In this document: in pieces, positions 1 to 6,940 of the stretch | How positions within the stretch are numbered: the first letter of the stretch is position 1 | Layout: every line of letters starts with the position of its first letter | IMG/VR virus record: IMGVR_UViG_3300009370_000207 | Span: 1-20,783 of that record | Length of the DNA: 20,783 bases | Origin: a virus | Direction: 5' to 3' (one strand) | The notes under the pieces: model-generated | Database searches by the model: none | What the model was told of the DNA's origin: nothing | What the model saw: the letters and a program-made list of their open reading frames with translations, nothing else | Program-made: the position numbers and the translations under genes

Positions 1-97
1 CATTACACCAATATACACATAGGTTATGAATGAATATTAATGAATGAATTAACCTTTAACCCATATACCCTAAGTGTTAATTTAGTGCCCGTCCCTG

Positions 98-111
98 TGT
101 TAATATTAACA
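98..111. promoter_or_regulatory. 14-bp perfect palindrome, possible operator
   Basis: TGTTAATATTAACA reads the same on both strands. It lies in the gene-free AT-rich leader upstream of the first gene, where a regulator or promoter would be expected. Short AT-rich palindromes can arise by chance, so the regulatory role is only an inference. Confidence 0.3.
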
Positions 112-146
112 TTTTCAAGGCATCTTGTCAAGCCCTTCAGTCACTA

Positions 147-159
147 TTCCTTTAAGGAA
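147..159. promoter_or_regulatory. Inverted repeat over a Shine-Dalgarno-like site
   Basis: TTCCTTTAAGGAA is a 6-bp inverted repeat around one base. Its right half, AAGGAA, is Shine-Dalgarno-like and lies about 9 bases before an ATG at 168 that opens only a four-codon frame ending in TAA (180). It could be an operator, or a leader that influences translation of the gene starting at 194. No function is proven. Confidence 0.25.
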
Positions 160-193
160 CGGATTTTATGTTTTTCCGTTAATATATACTCCA

Positions 194-394
194 ATGGGAA
201 AAGACGACAAGCTATTGGGGAGACTTGAGGAAGGGGTGAACTCCATGAAAGAGGACATCAATGAGCTCAAGGACACATTCAGCTCCATAGACCAGCGATT
301 GAGGAAGATTGAGGACTGGCGAATATGGATACTTGGATGGACGACAGCCATCAGCTTTGTCATGTCATTCCTGATGAGGAGTGTCATTCAATAA
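194..394 (+). CDS. XhlA-like coiled-coil membrane protein (putative holin-type)
   Basis: A 66-residue protein. Residues about 5-42 are charged and heptad-like, predicting a coiled coil. They are followed by one hydrophobic segment (about 45-63, beginning WIWILGWTTAISF) and a very short C-terminal tail. A short N-terminal coiled coil with a C-terminal membrane anchor is the architecture of the haemolysin XhlA family, often found with phage lysis genes; the lysis role here is inference. The start is uncertain. ATG 194 fits the coiled coil, but there is no clear ribosome site, and a longer reading from TTG 125 adds residues of no obvious character. The stop overlaps the next start (TAATG). Confidence 0.6.
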   Translation: MGKDDKLLGRLEEGVNSMKEDINELKDTFSSIDQRLRKIEDWRIWILGWTTAISFVMSFLMRSVIQ

Positions 395-573
395 TGGGGG
401 AGAAGAATTACAGCATGGACAGACCCTTAAACCTGCCGATTGGGAGTGTTAGGGCAATACTGGCTATAATACTGGTATTGGCTTTCATTTGCCCAGCGAT
501 AGAAAATGAGAACATAAAAGATGCAACACTTTTGGTATTGGGCTTTTACTTTGGCTCAAGACCGATAGATTAG
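394..573 (+). CDS. Short membrane protein with GSVRAILA motif
   Basis: A 59-residue protein starting one base inside the previous stop codon. A polar N-terminus leads to the motif LNLPIGSVRAILAIILV, a hydrophobic helix, then a short loop and a second apolar stretch ending GFYFGSRPID. Small phage proteins with a similar Pro-x-Gly-Ser-Val-Arg-Ala motif before a membrane segment and a Phe-Gly-Ser-Arg end recur, from memory, in tailed-virus genomes; their function is unknown to me. The next Met (415) is an alternative start, with GGGGAGAAG upstream. The position beside the XhlA-like gene makes a lysis or membrane role possible but unproven. Confidence 0.6.
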   Translation: MGEKNYSMDRPLNLPIGSVRAILAIILVLAFICPAIENENIKDATLLVLGFYFGSRPID

Positions 574-584
574 GAGGATTTAAA

Positions 585-914
585 ATGAGTAGACTTACAA
601 ACTGGTGGAGAAACAAGGCGAAAGCCAAACTGAAGAGATTCATAGGGAAATACATCCCTGCACTCGCTGAGAAACTTGCAGACGAGGTGAATAAGGCGAT
701 TGATGAGAAACAGGCGACAATGGATGCTGATGTTGAGGCTTTCATCAAGGAGCACATCAAGGACGGACCTATTGAGGATGTTGTGCTAAATGCATGGCGA
801 AACCTTATGAGGGACAAAATCCACGAAGCGATTGACTTGGCACAGGCAAAAATCCTGAACCAGGACAGCATTGAGGATACTGCTGAGGAATTAGTGGGAA
901 AAGTCCTAGATTAA
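585..914 (+). CDS. Helical protein of unknown function (unshifted product)
   Basis: A 109-residue protein with a good ribosome site (TAGGAGG, 8-9 bases before ATG). It is basic at the N-terminus (SRLTNWWRNKAKAKLKRF) and then strongly acidic and alpha-helical (many Glu, Asp, Ala, Lys), with no membrane segment. No family is recognised. The frame ends Gly-Lys-Val-Leu-Asp-stop. Four codons before the stop lies GGGAAAA (896-902) in the exact register G GGA AAA used for -1 ribosomal slippage, and the -1 frame continues with protein-like sequence to 979, so this may be the short form of two products. Confidence 0.65.
   Translation: MSRLTNWWRNKAKAKLKRFIGKYIPALAEKLADEVNKAIDEKQATMDADVEAFIKEHIKDGPIEDVVLNAWRNLMRDKIHEAIDLAQAKILNQDSIEDTAEELVGKVLD
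896..902 (+). other. Candidate -1 slippery heptamer GGGAAAA
   Basis: In the 585 frame the codons are GTG GGA AAA GTC, so the heptamer is in X XXY YYZ register. G GGA AAR is a slippery class known from phage tail-chaperone genes (phage lambda uses GGGAAAG). The zero-frame stop follows at 912. No strong hairpin was found immediately downstream. Confidence 0.4.
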
Positions 915-979
915 AACTCATCTACAGACAAGAAAGGGATGAGGACATAGTCGGCATAGAGTTTGACTGGAGATGGTAG
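902..979 (+). CDS. -1 frame extension of the 585 gene (putative frameshift product)
   Basis: If ribosomes slip at 896-902, the product gains 25 residues ending at TAG 977-979, giving about 131 residues instead of 109. The added part contains KLIYRQERDEDIVGIEFDW, a balanced, protein-like composition. The -1 frame is open from 887 to 977 and contains no ATG, GTG or TTG, so a separate gene would need a rare start such as ATT. An alternative is that this segment and the ORF at 963 belong to one gene broken by a one-base indel near the TTT at 962-964. Confidence 0.35.
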   Translation, partial: SPRLKLIYRQERDEDIVGIEFDWRW

Positions 980-1184
980 TTACAAATGGGCTTACCTGGA
1001 AGAGGGTGAGGTCTATTACTATGCAGCAGACGAAAACTCATACATTGCTCTAAAGAGGGTCGGTAACCTGACTTTCCTGGAGGGGGAGGTAACCAAGAAT
1101 GGCAAAAACGGAAAAAGAGAGGATAGAGAGGCTGTATGCGAGGACATTACTGTCGGTGGAGAAAATCAAGGACAGGGTTGTTGA
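963..1184 (+). CDS. Small ORF of unknown function, TTG start, overlaps next gene
   Basis: The first 45 or so residues (GDGSYKWAYLEEGEVYYYAA and the residues after it) look like a small beta-rich domain. The last 29 codons overlap the 1099 gene in another frame and look like a shadow of it. The only near-standard start is TTG 963, with no convincing ribosome site. It begins inside the preceding -1 frame segment and may be its continuation after a +1 shift or an indel. No family is recognised. Confidence 0.35.
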   Translation: MTGDGSYKWAYLEEGEVYYYAADENSYIALKRVGNLTFLEGEVTKNGKNGKREDREAVCEDITVGGENQGQGC

Positions 1185-1335
1185 GATAGAGAACAAGATG
1201 GGAAATGACACGAATACTGCAAACGACATACACAAGTATGCAGCAGCATTGAACAATGTGACCAAATCACAGCAAAATGAGATTAGTGTATTGAAATCAC
1301 TATCAATAGTCCTTGAAAGCATGGAAAAGGAATGA
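1099..1335 (+). CDS. Putative small terminase subunit (by position)
   Basis: A 78-residue protein with a strong ribosome site (GGGGGAGGT, about 8 bases before ATG). Its last bases overlap the start of the large terminase (ATGA), a typical translationally coupled pair. The sequence is charged and helical (MAKTEKERIERLYARTLL at the start), consistent with oligomerising helices. I see no clear helix-turn-helix, and it is short for a small terminase, so the assignment rests on position and coupling. It could instead be another small head-module protein. Confidence 0.5.
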   Translation: MAKTEKERIERLYARTLLSVEKIKDRVVEIENKMGNDTNTANDIHKYAAALNNVTKSQQNEISVLKSLSIVLESMEKE

Positions 1336-2624
1336 GTGGAGCTTTTGGAGCACTAAATCCCAAAAAAGGGAGACAAGGGGGAGTTTCAACAAGTGTTTCA
1401 ACCATAAAGGGGTCAAAAGCCGACTGGAAACCCTTTGATTGGCAAAAAAAGGTCCTGAAGGAGAGTGAAGGCAAGAATGTTGTCATCTGTGCTGGTCGTC
1501 AGGTCGGAAAGACTGAATTGGCGATAATGAAGGCTTGGATGGCAGCAACATCAGGAGAAAACAAGACTGTTTGGTGGATTTCCCCAACATTGAGGCAATG
1601 CCGAAGGGACATTATGCCCAGAGCATTGAAGCTGTTCAAGAATGACCCCCTTTTTGAGAAGATAATCGTAACAGACATGATTCTTTACCTTAAGAATGGC
1701 TCTAGGATAATTTTCCTGTCAGGAGAGCAGCAACATGCTGACCACCTGCTGGGAGCAACTTTGGACCATTGCATACTTGATGAGGCTGCCAGGTTGGACA
1801 GGAAGATATGGGAACAGTACATTGAACCCATGCTTGTCGTAAAAAATGCGAAAGTGTGGATGATTTCCACACCTTTGGGAAGAAACTGGTTTTATGAGGC
1901 TTGGATGTGGGGAAAGGACGAGACAATGGATGATTGGACATCTTTTCACACCCCATCCACAGAAAGTCCACTTATCGGAAAAAAACTGGATGTAATCCAG
2001 AAAAGGACACCAAAAGACATATTTGAGCAGGAATACCTTGCCGAATTCACAGATTCTGCTGGAGGAGCTTTTTTCGGTCTTGGATACTGTGAGGACAACT
2101 ACAGCCTTCCTGTAAAGTTTGACAAGAAGAAATCCTACACCTGTGGAGTTGATGTTGCCAGGAAGAACGACTTTACTGTTATTACGATTATTGACAACAA
2201 GGGTAGAGTGGTGTATATAGATAGATGCCAAGATGTATCATTTGAGCAGCAAAAGTCAAGAATCCATGTCGCAGTAAACAAATATGGAGGCTGTCCAGTC
2301 TGGATAGATGCTACTGGTCTCGGTTCATCCGTTTTTGAGGCTTTGAGACATTCAGGGCTCAGAATTGATGGCATAACATTGGATTACAGGACAAAAGCAG
2401 AGATAATACAGCATTTAGGATTCCAAATTGAGACAGAATCGGTAATCTATCCTTTAGGACATATTTTGATAGAAGAGTTACAGAACTATCAATTCAAGAG
2501 AAGTCCGACTGGAGTGGTAAAGTACGAGGCAGCACCTGGTCATCATGACGACTGTGTAATCTCTCTTGCTTTAGCAGTCTGGGGACAAAGGAAAACTGGA
2601 GGAACAGGTCTATGGGTATTTTAG
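1332..2624 (+). CDS. terL: Terminase large subunit (DNA-packaging ATPase/nuclease)
   Basis: A 430-residue packaging motor. The N-terminal ATPase carries Walker A GRQVGKT (residues 55-61), Walker B CILDEA (147-152, D150/E151 acidic pair) and a coupling motif MISTPLGRNW (177-186). The C-terminal RNase H-like nuclease carries the expected acidic residues: D274 in CGVDVARKND, D326 in VWIDATG, and D406/D407 in GHHDDC. This is the Terminase_6-type layout at normal length. It would bind the portal, pump DNA into the prohead using ATP and cut concatemers. The start overlaps the preceding gene (ATGA), and its last 13 bases overlap the portal gene. All motifs are intact. Confidence 0.97.
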   Translation: MSGAFGALNPKKGRQGGVSTSVSTIKGSKADWKPFDWQKKVLKESEGKNVVICAGRQVGKTELAIMKAWMAATSGENKTVWWISPTLRQCRRDIMPRALKLFKNDPLFEKIIVTDMILYLKNGSRIIFLSGEQQHADHLLGATLDHCILDEAARLDRKIWEQYIEPMLVVKNAKVWMISTPLGRNWFYEAWMWGKDETMDDWTSFHTPSTESPLIGKKLDVIQKRTPKDIFEQEYLAEFTDSAGGAFFGLGYCEDNYSLPVKFDKKKSYTCGVDVARKNDFTVITIIDNKGRVVYIDRCQDVSFEQQKSRIHVAVNKYGGCPVWIDATGLGSSVFEALRHSGLRIDGITLDYRTKAEIIQHLGFQIETESVIYPLGHILIEELQNYQFKRSPTGVVKYEAAPGHHDDCVISLALAVWGQRKTGGTGLWVF

Positions 2625-4009
2625 ACAATTTTAAGAAAAATTTTAGGAGCACATTGAATTTGGACTTTTGGAGGAGATTGAACAGGAATCCTCCTAGTTC
2701 TGAAAGATATATGCAGATAGCAACTGGTATAGGTAATCAAAACTTAAAAAAGACAACCATACCAACAATGTCACAAAAGGATATGGTAGATGCATACATG
2801 TCTGCTGTATATGCAGCAACAAAGAGAATTGCAGATGCGATAGCATTGACACCCTTTTATTCATATACAACAGATAATAACGAATTAAAGAAGAATCTTG
2901 ATTTCTCAAGCCCTTTTTATAAACTGTTCATGAATCCAAACCCAATTATGGACCATATGGAAGTTATGGAAAGGTTGTCTTTGGATTTGGATTTGACAGG
3001 AAATGCTTATGCATATATAGTGAAAGACGAAAAAGGTATGCCTGTTGAGATACATCCATTGCTTTCGCAAAATGTAACTGTTGTTCCAGAGAAGGAGGAC
3101 AATGATGACGGACACCTTGTTGCTGGTTATCTGTACAGTTTGGACAGCATTGACAGCAGTTATCCCAATTTTGTTGATGATGGAAGGACAACAGCCTTTG
3201 CAAGGGATGAAGTCATTCACTTCAAGACAGCAAACCCAAAATCACTATTCTACGGATTCTCTCCATTGGAGGCAGCCAGGTATTCTGTTGACACAGACAC
3301 AGAGATGGGTGTACAAAGATTGAGACTATTGCAGAATAGGGCGATACCAGAGGGGTTATTGGTTTCACAGAGACCATTGTCTTCTGAAGATGCCGAAAGG
3401 ATAAGAACACAATGGAATCAGCTTTATCAGGGAAGAAACCAGAGAGGGAAACTCGCTGTGCTTGATGCTGGTTCTTTTGAGTTCCAGAGATTGGGACTTT
3501 CTGCTGAGGAACTTGAATTCCAAAAAGGAAAGGATTCTGTATGGCAGGAGATATTCGCCATATACAGAGTTCCATTTGCGATACTGGGTGGACCACAGAC
3601 GAACAAGGCAACAGTTGATGCAGCAGAGAGAATATTCGTCAAGGATGCACTAAAGCCAAGATTGGCTAAAATACAGGCAACATTTAACAAATGGCTAATG
3701 CCATTGTTCAAGGAAAACATGATAATGCAGTTTGATGACCCAGCAAGTAAGGACAGCTCTTTCAGGATGGAAGAGAAAAAGACAAACCTCCAGCTTGGGA
3801 TAACAACAATAAATGAAGAAAGGGCAAAAGATGGACTAGGTCCTGTTGAATGGGGAGCAGAACCAATTCTCCAGCAGCAGATGATTCCTTATATGGAAAA
3901 CCCTATAGGAACGGAAAAAGACCTCTTGGATGAAGAGATAGATGACCTGAACTACTGGATGAAGAAACTTGACGAAGATAGCGAGGCATCTGAAGATTTA
4001 AAAGACTGA
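2612..4009 (+). CDS. Portal protein, HK97 type
   Basis: A 465-residue protein of the HK97-like portal family, recognised from VYAATKRIADAIALTPFYSY near the N-terminus, VIHFKT followed by FYGFSPLEAARYSVD in the middle, and FAILGG about residue 325 with the helical wing after it. It forms the dodecameric DNA channel at one capsid vertex, where terminase and later the connector dock. It starts 13 bases before the terminase stop. The C-terminus is acidic (DEDSEASEDLKD). The last codons read GAT TTA AAA GAC TGA, containing a TTTAAAA slippery heptamer in register. The -1 frame runs straight on into the MuF-like gene, so a longer portal-MuF fusion of about 716 residues may also be made. Confidence 0.95.
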   Translation: MGILDNFKKNFRSTLNLDFWRRLNRNPPSSERYMQIATGIGNQNLKKTTIPTMSQKDMVDAYMSAVYAATKRIADAIALTPFYSYTTDNNELKKNLDFSSPFYKLFMNPNPIMDHMEVMERLSLDLDLTGNAYAYIVKDEKGMPVEIHPLLSQNVTVVPEKEDNDDGHLVAGYLYSLDSIDSSYPNFVDDGRTTAFARDEVIHFKTANPKSLFYGFSPLEAARYSVDTDTEMGVQRLRLLQNRAIPEGLLVSQRPLSSEDAERIRTQWNQLYQGRNQRGKLAVLDAGSFEFQRLGLSAEELEFQKGKDSVWQEIFAIYRVPFAILGGPQTNKATVDAAERIFVKDALKPRLAKIQATFNKWLMPLFKENMIMQFDDPASKDSSFRMEEKKTNLQLGITTINEERAKDGLGPVEWGAEPILQQQMIPYMENPIGTEKDLLDEEIDDLNYWMKKLDEDSEASEDLKD

Positions 4010-4036
4010 AGTCGTGGCAACCCCTGATTTCAGGGG
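3997..4036 (+). other. Putative -1 frameshift signal: TTTAAAA plus hairpin
   Basis: TTTAAAA (3997-4003) is in U UUA AAA register with the portal frame, and the portal stop TGA (4007) follows at once. Downstream, CCCCTG-ATTT-CAGGGG (4021-4036) forms a stable 6-bp hairpin, with GGC (4016-4018) able to pair with GCT (4039-4041) beyond an AA/AA internal loop. The spacer of 12-17 bases is longer than the usual 5-9 for a stimulatory stem. The -1 frame is open from 3994 through 4761. Confidence 0.6.
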
Positions 4037-4761
4037 AAGCTCTCATAGAGAAAAGGGATGCAAAGTCAAAACAAATAGAAAGAACCCTTTTTGTTGAGAT
4101 TTCAAAGTATTATGTAAAATTTTTGCGAGAGGTCAGTCTGAACATATCAAAAGCAGACAAGGCTTACAGGATAATGAAAAAGGACATCAATGACGACATG
4201 ATAGACCTCATTCTTCCGAGCCAGGCAGAAAAGCTAGATGAATTCATAAAACTCATAGCTCCCATACTTCTTATAGGATACAAGGATTCGTTTGAATCTA
4301 TGGGTGGAACTTTTTCACAAAAAAACAGCTATATACAAAAATCATTGAATATAGAAAAAGCTCTTTTCAACAATATGATGGCAAATACATTTTTGTCATT
4401 GAGATTGTCTTTGAAAAATGCCTTTTCTGTAAACCTGAGCCAAAAAGAGATAAAAGATGTCGTGGGGAAGATACTTGACAACAACCAGGCAAAAGCCAGG
4501 CTTATAGCACGAACAGAATCCCTGAGAACAGCAAATGTGGGAATTTTCGCAGCAACAGTACAGGACAATGAAGTTCAGGGTTATGAGTGGGTTGCAGTAA
4601 TGGACAGGGTGACAAGAGAGCACCATGCTAGGGTCAATGGGGAAAGGATAGAAAAGGGAGGATATTTTTCAAACGGACTACAGTACCCACTTGACCCAAA
4701 TGGACCACCAGAAGAGGTTTGTAATTGTCGTTGTATTGCGATTCCGTTGCGAAAAGTGTAA
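4003..4761 (+). CDS. MuF-like minor head morphogenesis protein, read in -1 frame from portal
   Basis: The C-terminal part is a Phage_Mu_F domain: IARTESLRTANVG, then EWVAVMDRVTREHHARVNG, then PNGPPEEVCNCRC. Such proteins bind the portal inside the prohead and aid assembly or are injected. From 4123 the ORF has only a TTG with no ribosome site. Upstream, the same frame is open to 3994 and codes for 40 protein-like residues (including LKSWQPLISGEALIEKRDAK and QIERTLFVEISKYYVKF) typical of a MuF N-terminus. There is no ATG, GTG or TTG between 3994 and 4123, so entry by -1 slippage at 3997-4003 is the simplest reading (252 residues after the slip). Alternatives are initiation at CTG 4006, or TTG 4123 giving 212 residues. 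Confidence 0.85.
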   Translation, partial: RLKSWQPLISGEALIEKRDAKSKQIERTLFVEISKYYVKFLREVSLNISKADKAYRIMKKDINDDMIDLILPSQAEKLDEFIKLIAPILLIGYKDSFESMGGTFSQKNSYIQKSLNIEKALFNNMMANTFLSLRLSLKNAFSVNLSQKEIKDVVGKILDNNQAKARLIARTESLRTANVGIFAATVQDNEVQGYEWVAVMDRVTREHHARVNGERIEKGGYFSNGLQYPLDPNGPPEEVCNCRCIAIPLRKV

Positions 4762-4775
4762 ATTATCGGTAATAT
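4747..4775 (+). promoter_or_regulatory. Possible promoter before the protease-capsid genes
   Basis: TTGCGA (4747-4752), a 17-base spacer and TAATAT (4770-4775) make a sigma70-like pair, each box matching consensus at 4 of 6. Transcription would start about 4782-4786, at or just before the protease ATG (4786), giving a leaderless or nearly leaderless message. That would explain why this gene has no Shine-Dalgarno site. If the host is archaeal, this reading does not apply. Confidence 0.25.
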
Positions 4776-4785
4776 AAGAAACATT

Positions 4786-5715
4786 ATGGAAAATAAACAA
4801 TTTACAAAAGCTTTAATCACAGATGAACTTGACGAAAAGGGAGAATTTGTGTTTACAGCATCAACAGCGAGTTTGGACAGGGAAAATGATATTATCAAAG
4901 CAGATGGCTGGATGCTGGACACTTTCAAGGATGGTGGTCCTTTGTTATGGGGACACGACCAGAATAAACTTCCTGTAGGAAGGGTTCTTTGGGTTAAGGC
5001 TGACGATAACAAGTTAGTGGGGAAGGCAAAATTCAATGGGACAACACAACTTTCAAAAGATGTTGAAAAACTGGTTCGTTCTGGAGATTTGACTGGGCTT
5101 TCTGTTGGTTTTAGACCAATGGATATGAAAATGAACAATGATGGAGGCAGAACTTTTACAAAACAGGAATTATTGGAAATATCTGTTGTGAATGTACCTG
5201 CAAATCCAGATGCTGTCATTCATATGATTAAGTCTTTGGATATAAAGAGCCAATCTGTACTTGACATGCTAAAGCAAGAAGAAAAAGAAACAGTAGACGA
5301 GTGCATTGAAAGAAAAATTCCAATCATCTTGGAAGAGAATCCAACAATGAGCAGCGAACAGGCTTTTGCCATAGCTCAGGAAATGTGCATGGAATCAACT
5401 GTTACCGACAGTACAGAAGGCGAAAGCAAGGGTTGTGGATGCAATGAAGTCAAAGAAGAGAAGGGTGAGGGTTGTCCAATGAACGAACCCAAATGCTCTT
5501 ATTACAATGACGAAAAATCACTTCCCTTGATTGACTTGGATAAACTGATAAAGAAAGTTGATTCAATAAATGAAAAAGTTGATTTACTAATAAAAGAAAA
5601 ACAAGATGCTGAAGAAAAGGTGGAGACAGACTTACGAGAGAGAAAACTAGAAATTCTCCGAAGAGCTGTTAGCAACTATTTGGCACAAAAAAAATCTAAT
5701 ACGGAGGATATTTAA
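4786..5715 (+). CDS. HK97-family prohead protease (S78) with Cys-rich C-terminal extension
   Basis: A 309-residue protein. Residues 1-150 are the S78 prohead protease: substrate-strand start TASTASLDRENDII, catalytic His57 in LLWGHDQ, Ser106 in GLSVGF, and the conserved ELLEISVVNVPANPDA (E131 a candidate third residue). It cleaves scaffold/delta domains during capsid maturation. Residues about 169-201 form a helical module bracketed by Cys (DECIERKIPII to IAQEMC). Residues 216-238 carry a Cys cluster (GCGCNEVK, GCPM, KCSYY). Residues 250-300 look coiled-coil, like a scaffold. No separate scaffold gene is seen, so the C-terminal half may supply that role. The gene starts 24 bases after the MuF stop without a ribosome site. 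Confidence 0.93.
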   Translation: MENKQFTKALITDELDEKGEFVFTASTASLDRENDIIKADGWMLDTFKDGGPLLWGHDQNKLPVGRVLWVKADDNKLVGKAKFNGTTQLSKDVEKLVRSGDLTGLSVGFRPMDMKMNNDGGRTFTKQELLEISVVNVPANPDAVIHMIKSLDIKSQSVLDMLKQEEKETVDECIERKIPIILEENPTMSSEQAFAIAQEMCMESTVTDSTEGESKGCGCNEVKEEKGEGCPMNEPKCSYYNDEKSLPLIDLDKLIKKVDSINEKVDLLIKEKQDAEEKVETDLRERKLEILRRAVSNYLAQKKSNTEDI

Positions 5716-5719
5716 TATT

Positions 5720-6907
5720 ATGTCAAATGATGATGTAAAAAAGAATGATGACCTAGATTTGAACTTGGAAGAAGTTTTAACTCCTATCGTAGAAAAAGCA
5801 GTTGCTAACTCTATGCCTAAAGAAGACAAAGCTGAATCTAAAGTTGAAAGAAAGGAAATCAAAGTAAGTGGAAACACTTATGTTAAAGACCCTGTCGTTG
5901 ATGCTACTTGGAAAACTGCTGATGGAATCAGAGCTTATCTAGGTGGTTTGACACAGGCTCACTTCCAGAAAAACTGGGAGAGAAAAGATGCTTTCTATAA
6001 GAGAGCAGAAATCAAAGACTCATCAATCTACACCAAAGCAGACAACCCAATGGCTTGGGGAACAGATGCTAGTGGTGGATTTACAGTTCCTACGGAATTG
6101 TTAGCGAATGATTTCTTTGTAATGCAAATAGATAGACCAAGAATGCAGGACATGTTGAGAAACATTACTGTTCAGTCTACACAAGGTGCTGTTCCAGCAA
6201 TCTCTGCTGACCTAACAGCAGCAATCGTGGCTGAAAATGCTGACACTACTGACACAAAGCCAACTTTCGTTGAGAGAAGTTTCTCTCTTGACAAAGCAGT
6301 TGCTTTGAGTTACATGTCACAGGAACTCTTGGCTGGTACTGCTGTAGACCTAATCGGTGAAACTACAGCAAACCAAATCGTTGCTTTGAGGAGACTCATT
6401 GAAAACGAGGTTACTGATGGTTCTAACTTTAGTGGAACTATTGATGGTACTGCTTGGGATAAGCCAACATCTTCTGGTGCTTTGACTTATGCTCACTTGA
6501 AAGCATGTTACCACGAATTGGCTGTTGAATACAGGGCACTCCCTACTATGTGGATGATGCACCCAAACAATTTGGAAAGGATTATGTCCTTGACTGCTGG
6601 GTCTGCACCAATCTACAACAGAGACATGGGACTTGCTCCTGAGTCAGCAACAATCTTCGGAGCTCCAATCTTCTTGAACCCACAGGCTGTGGACACTAGC
6701 ATCTGGTATGGTGCTTGGGATAGGGCAATGGCTCTATTCAGACATGGTTCTGGTTTAAGGATTGACACATCCGAAATTGGTGGTACTGCTTGGGAATCAG
6801 TACAATATGGTATAAGGGCATACGAGTTGGTTGACTCTAACTCATTGGTCAATACCACTATTGATGGATTCGGTGGTGCTGTTGTTGAAATAGATGGTAT
6901 TACATAA
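5720..6907 (+). CDS. Major capsid protein, HK97 fold
   Basis: A 395-residue protein. The first 90 or so residues are highly charged and helical (KNDDLDLNLEEVLTPIVEKA), resembling a delta/scaffold domain removed by the protease. The HK97 fold follows: GGFTVPTELL near residue 113, then the N-arm/E-loop region, SYMSQELLAG, the P-domain helix, and a C-terminal WYGAWDRAMALF and YGIRAYELVDSNSLV. It forms the icosahedral shell. The ribosome site GGAGG (5703-5707) lies inside the end of the protease gene. Codon use here is noticeably tidier (GCT, GGT, GTT, ACT) than in neighbours, as expected for an abundant protein. Confidence 0.96.
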   Translation: MSNDDVKKNDDLDLNLEEVLTPIVEKAVANSMPKEDKAESKVERKEIKVSGNTYVKDPVVDATWKTADGIRAYLGGLTQAHFQKNWERKDAFYKRAEIKDSSIYTKADNPMAWGTDASGGFTVPTELLANDFFVMQIDRPRMQDMLRNITVQSTQGAVPAISADLTAAIVAENADTTDTKPTFVERSFSLDKAVALSYMSQELLAGTAVDLIGETTANQIVALRRLIENEVTDGSNFSGTIDGTAWDKPTSSGALTYAHLKACYHELAVEYRALPTMWMMHPNNLERIMSLTAGSAPIYNRDMGLAPESATIFGAPIFLNPQAVDTSIWYGAWDRAMALFRHGSGLRIDTSEIGGTAWESVQYGIRAYELVDSNSLVNTTIDGFGGAVVEIDGIT

Positions 6908-6940
6908 TATCTCTAGTTCATAATCTGCGATAACAACGAG

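Noticed and set aside
40-228. 62-codon + strand ORF in the leader
   Set aside because: It has no ribosome site, includes the palindromes, and overlaps the better-supported 194 gene in another frame.
1719-2231. 170-codon minus-strand ORF opposite the terminase
   Set aside because: The terminase is intact with all motifs; the antisense frame has no recognisable character.
4021-4036. CCCCTG-ATTT-CAGGGG as a transcription terminator after the portal
   Set aside because: There is no T-run, it is only 12 bases past the portal stop, and it lies inside the open MuF frame; a role in frameshifting fits better.
4581-5219. 212-codon minus-strand ORF opposite MuF and protease
   Set aside because: It is a shadow of two well-supported + strand genes, spans their junction, and has no family features.
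5687-5694. Run of eight A in slippery register near the end of the protease gene
   Set aside because: A -1 slip meets TAA (5697) after one codon, so there is no extension; the capsid gene has its own GGAGG site.
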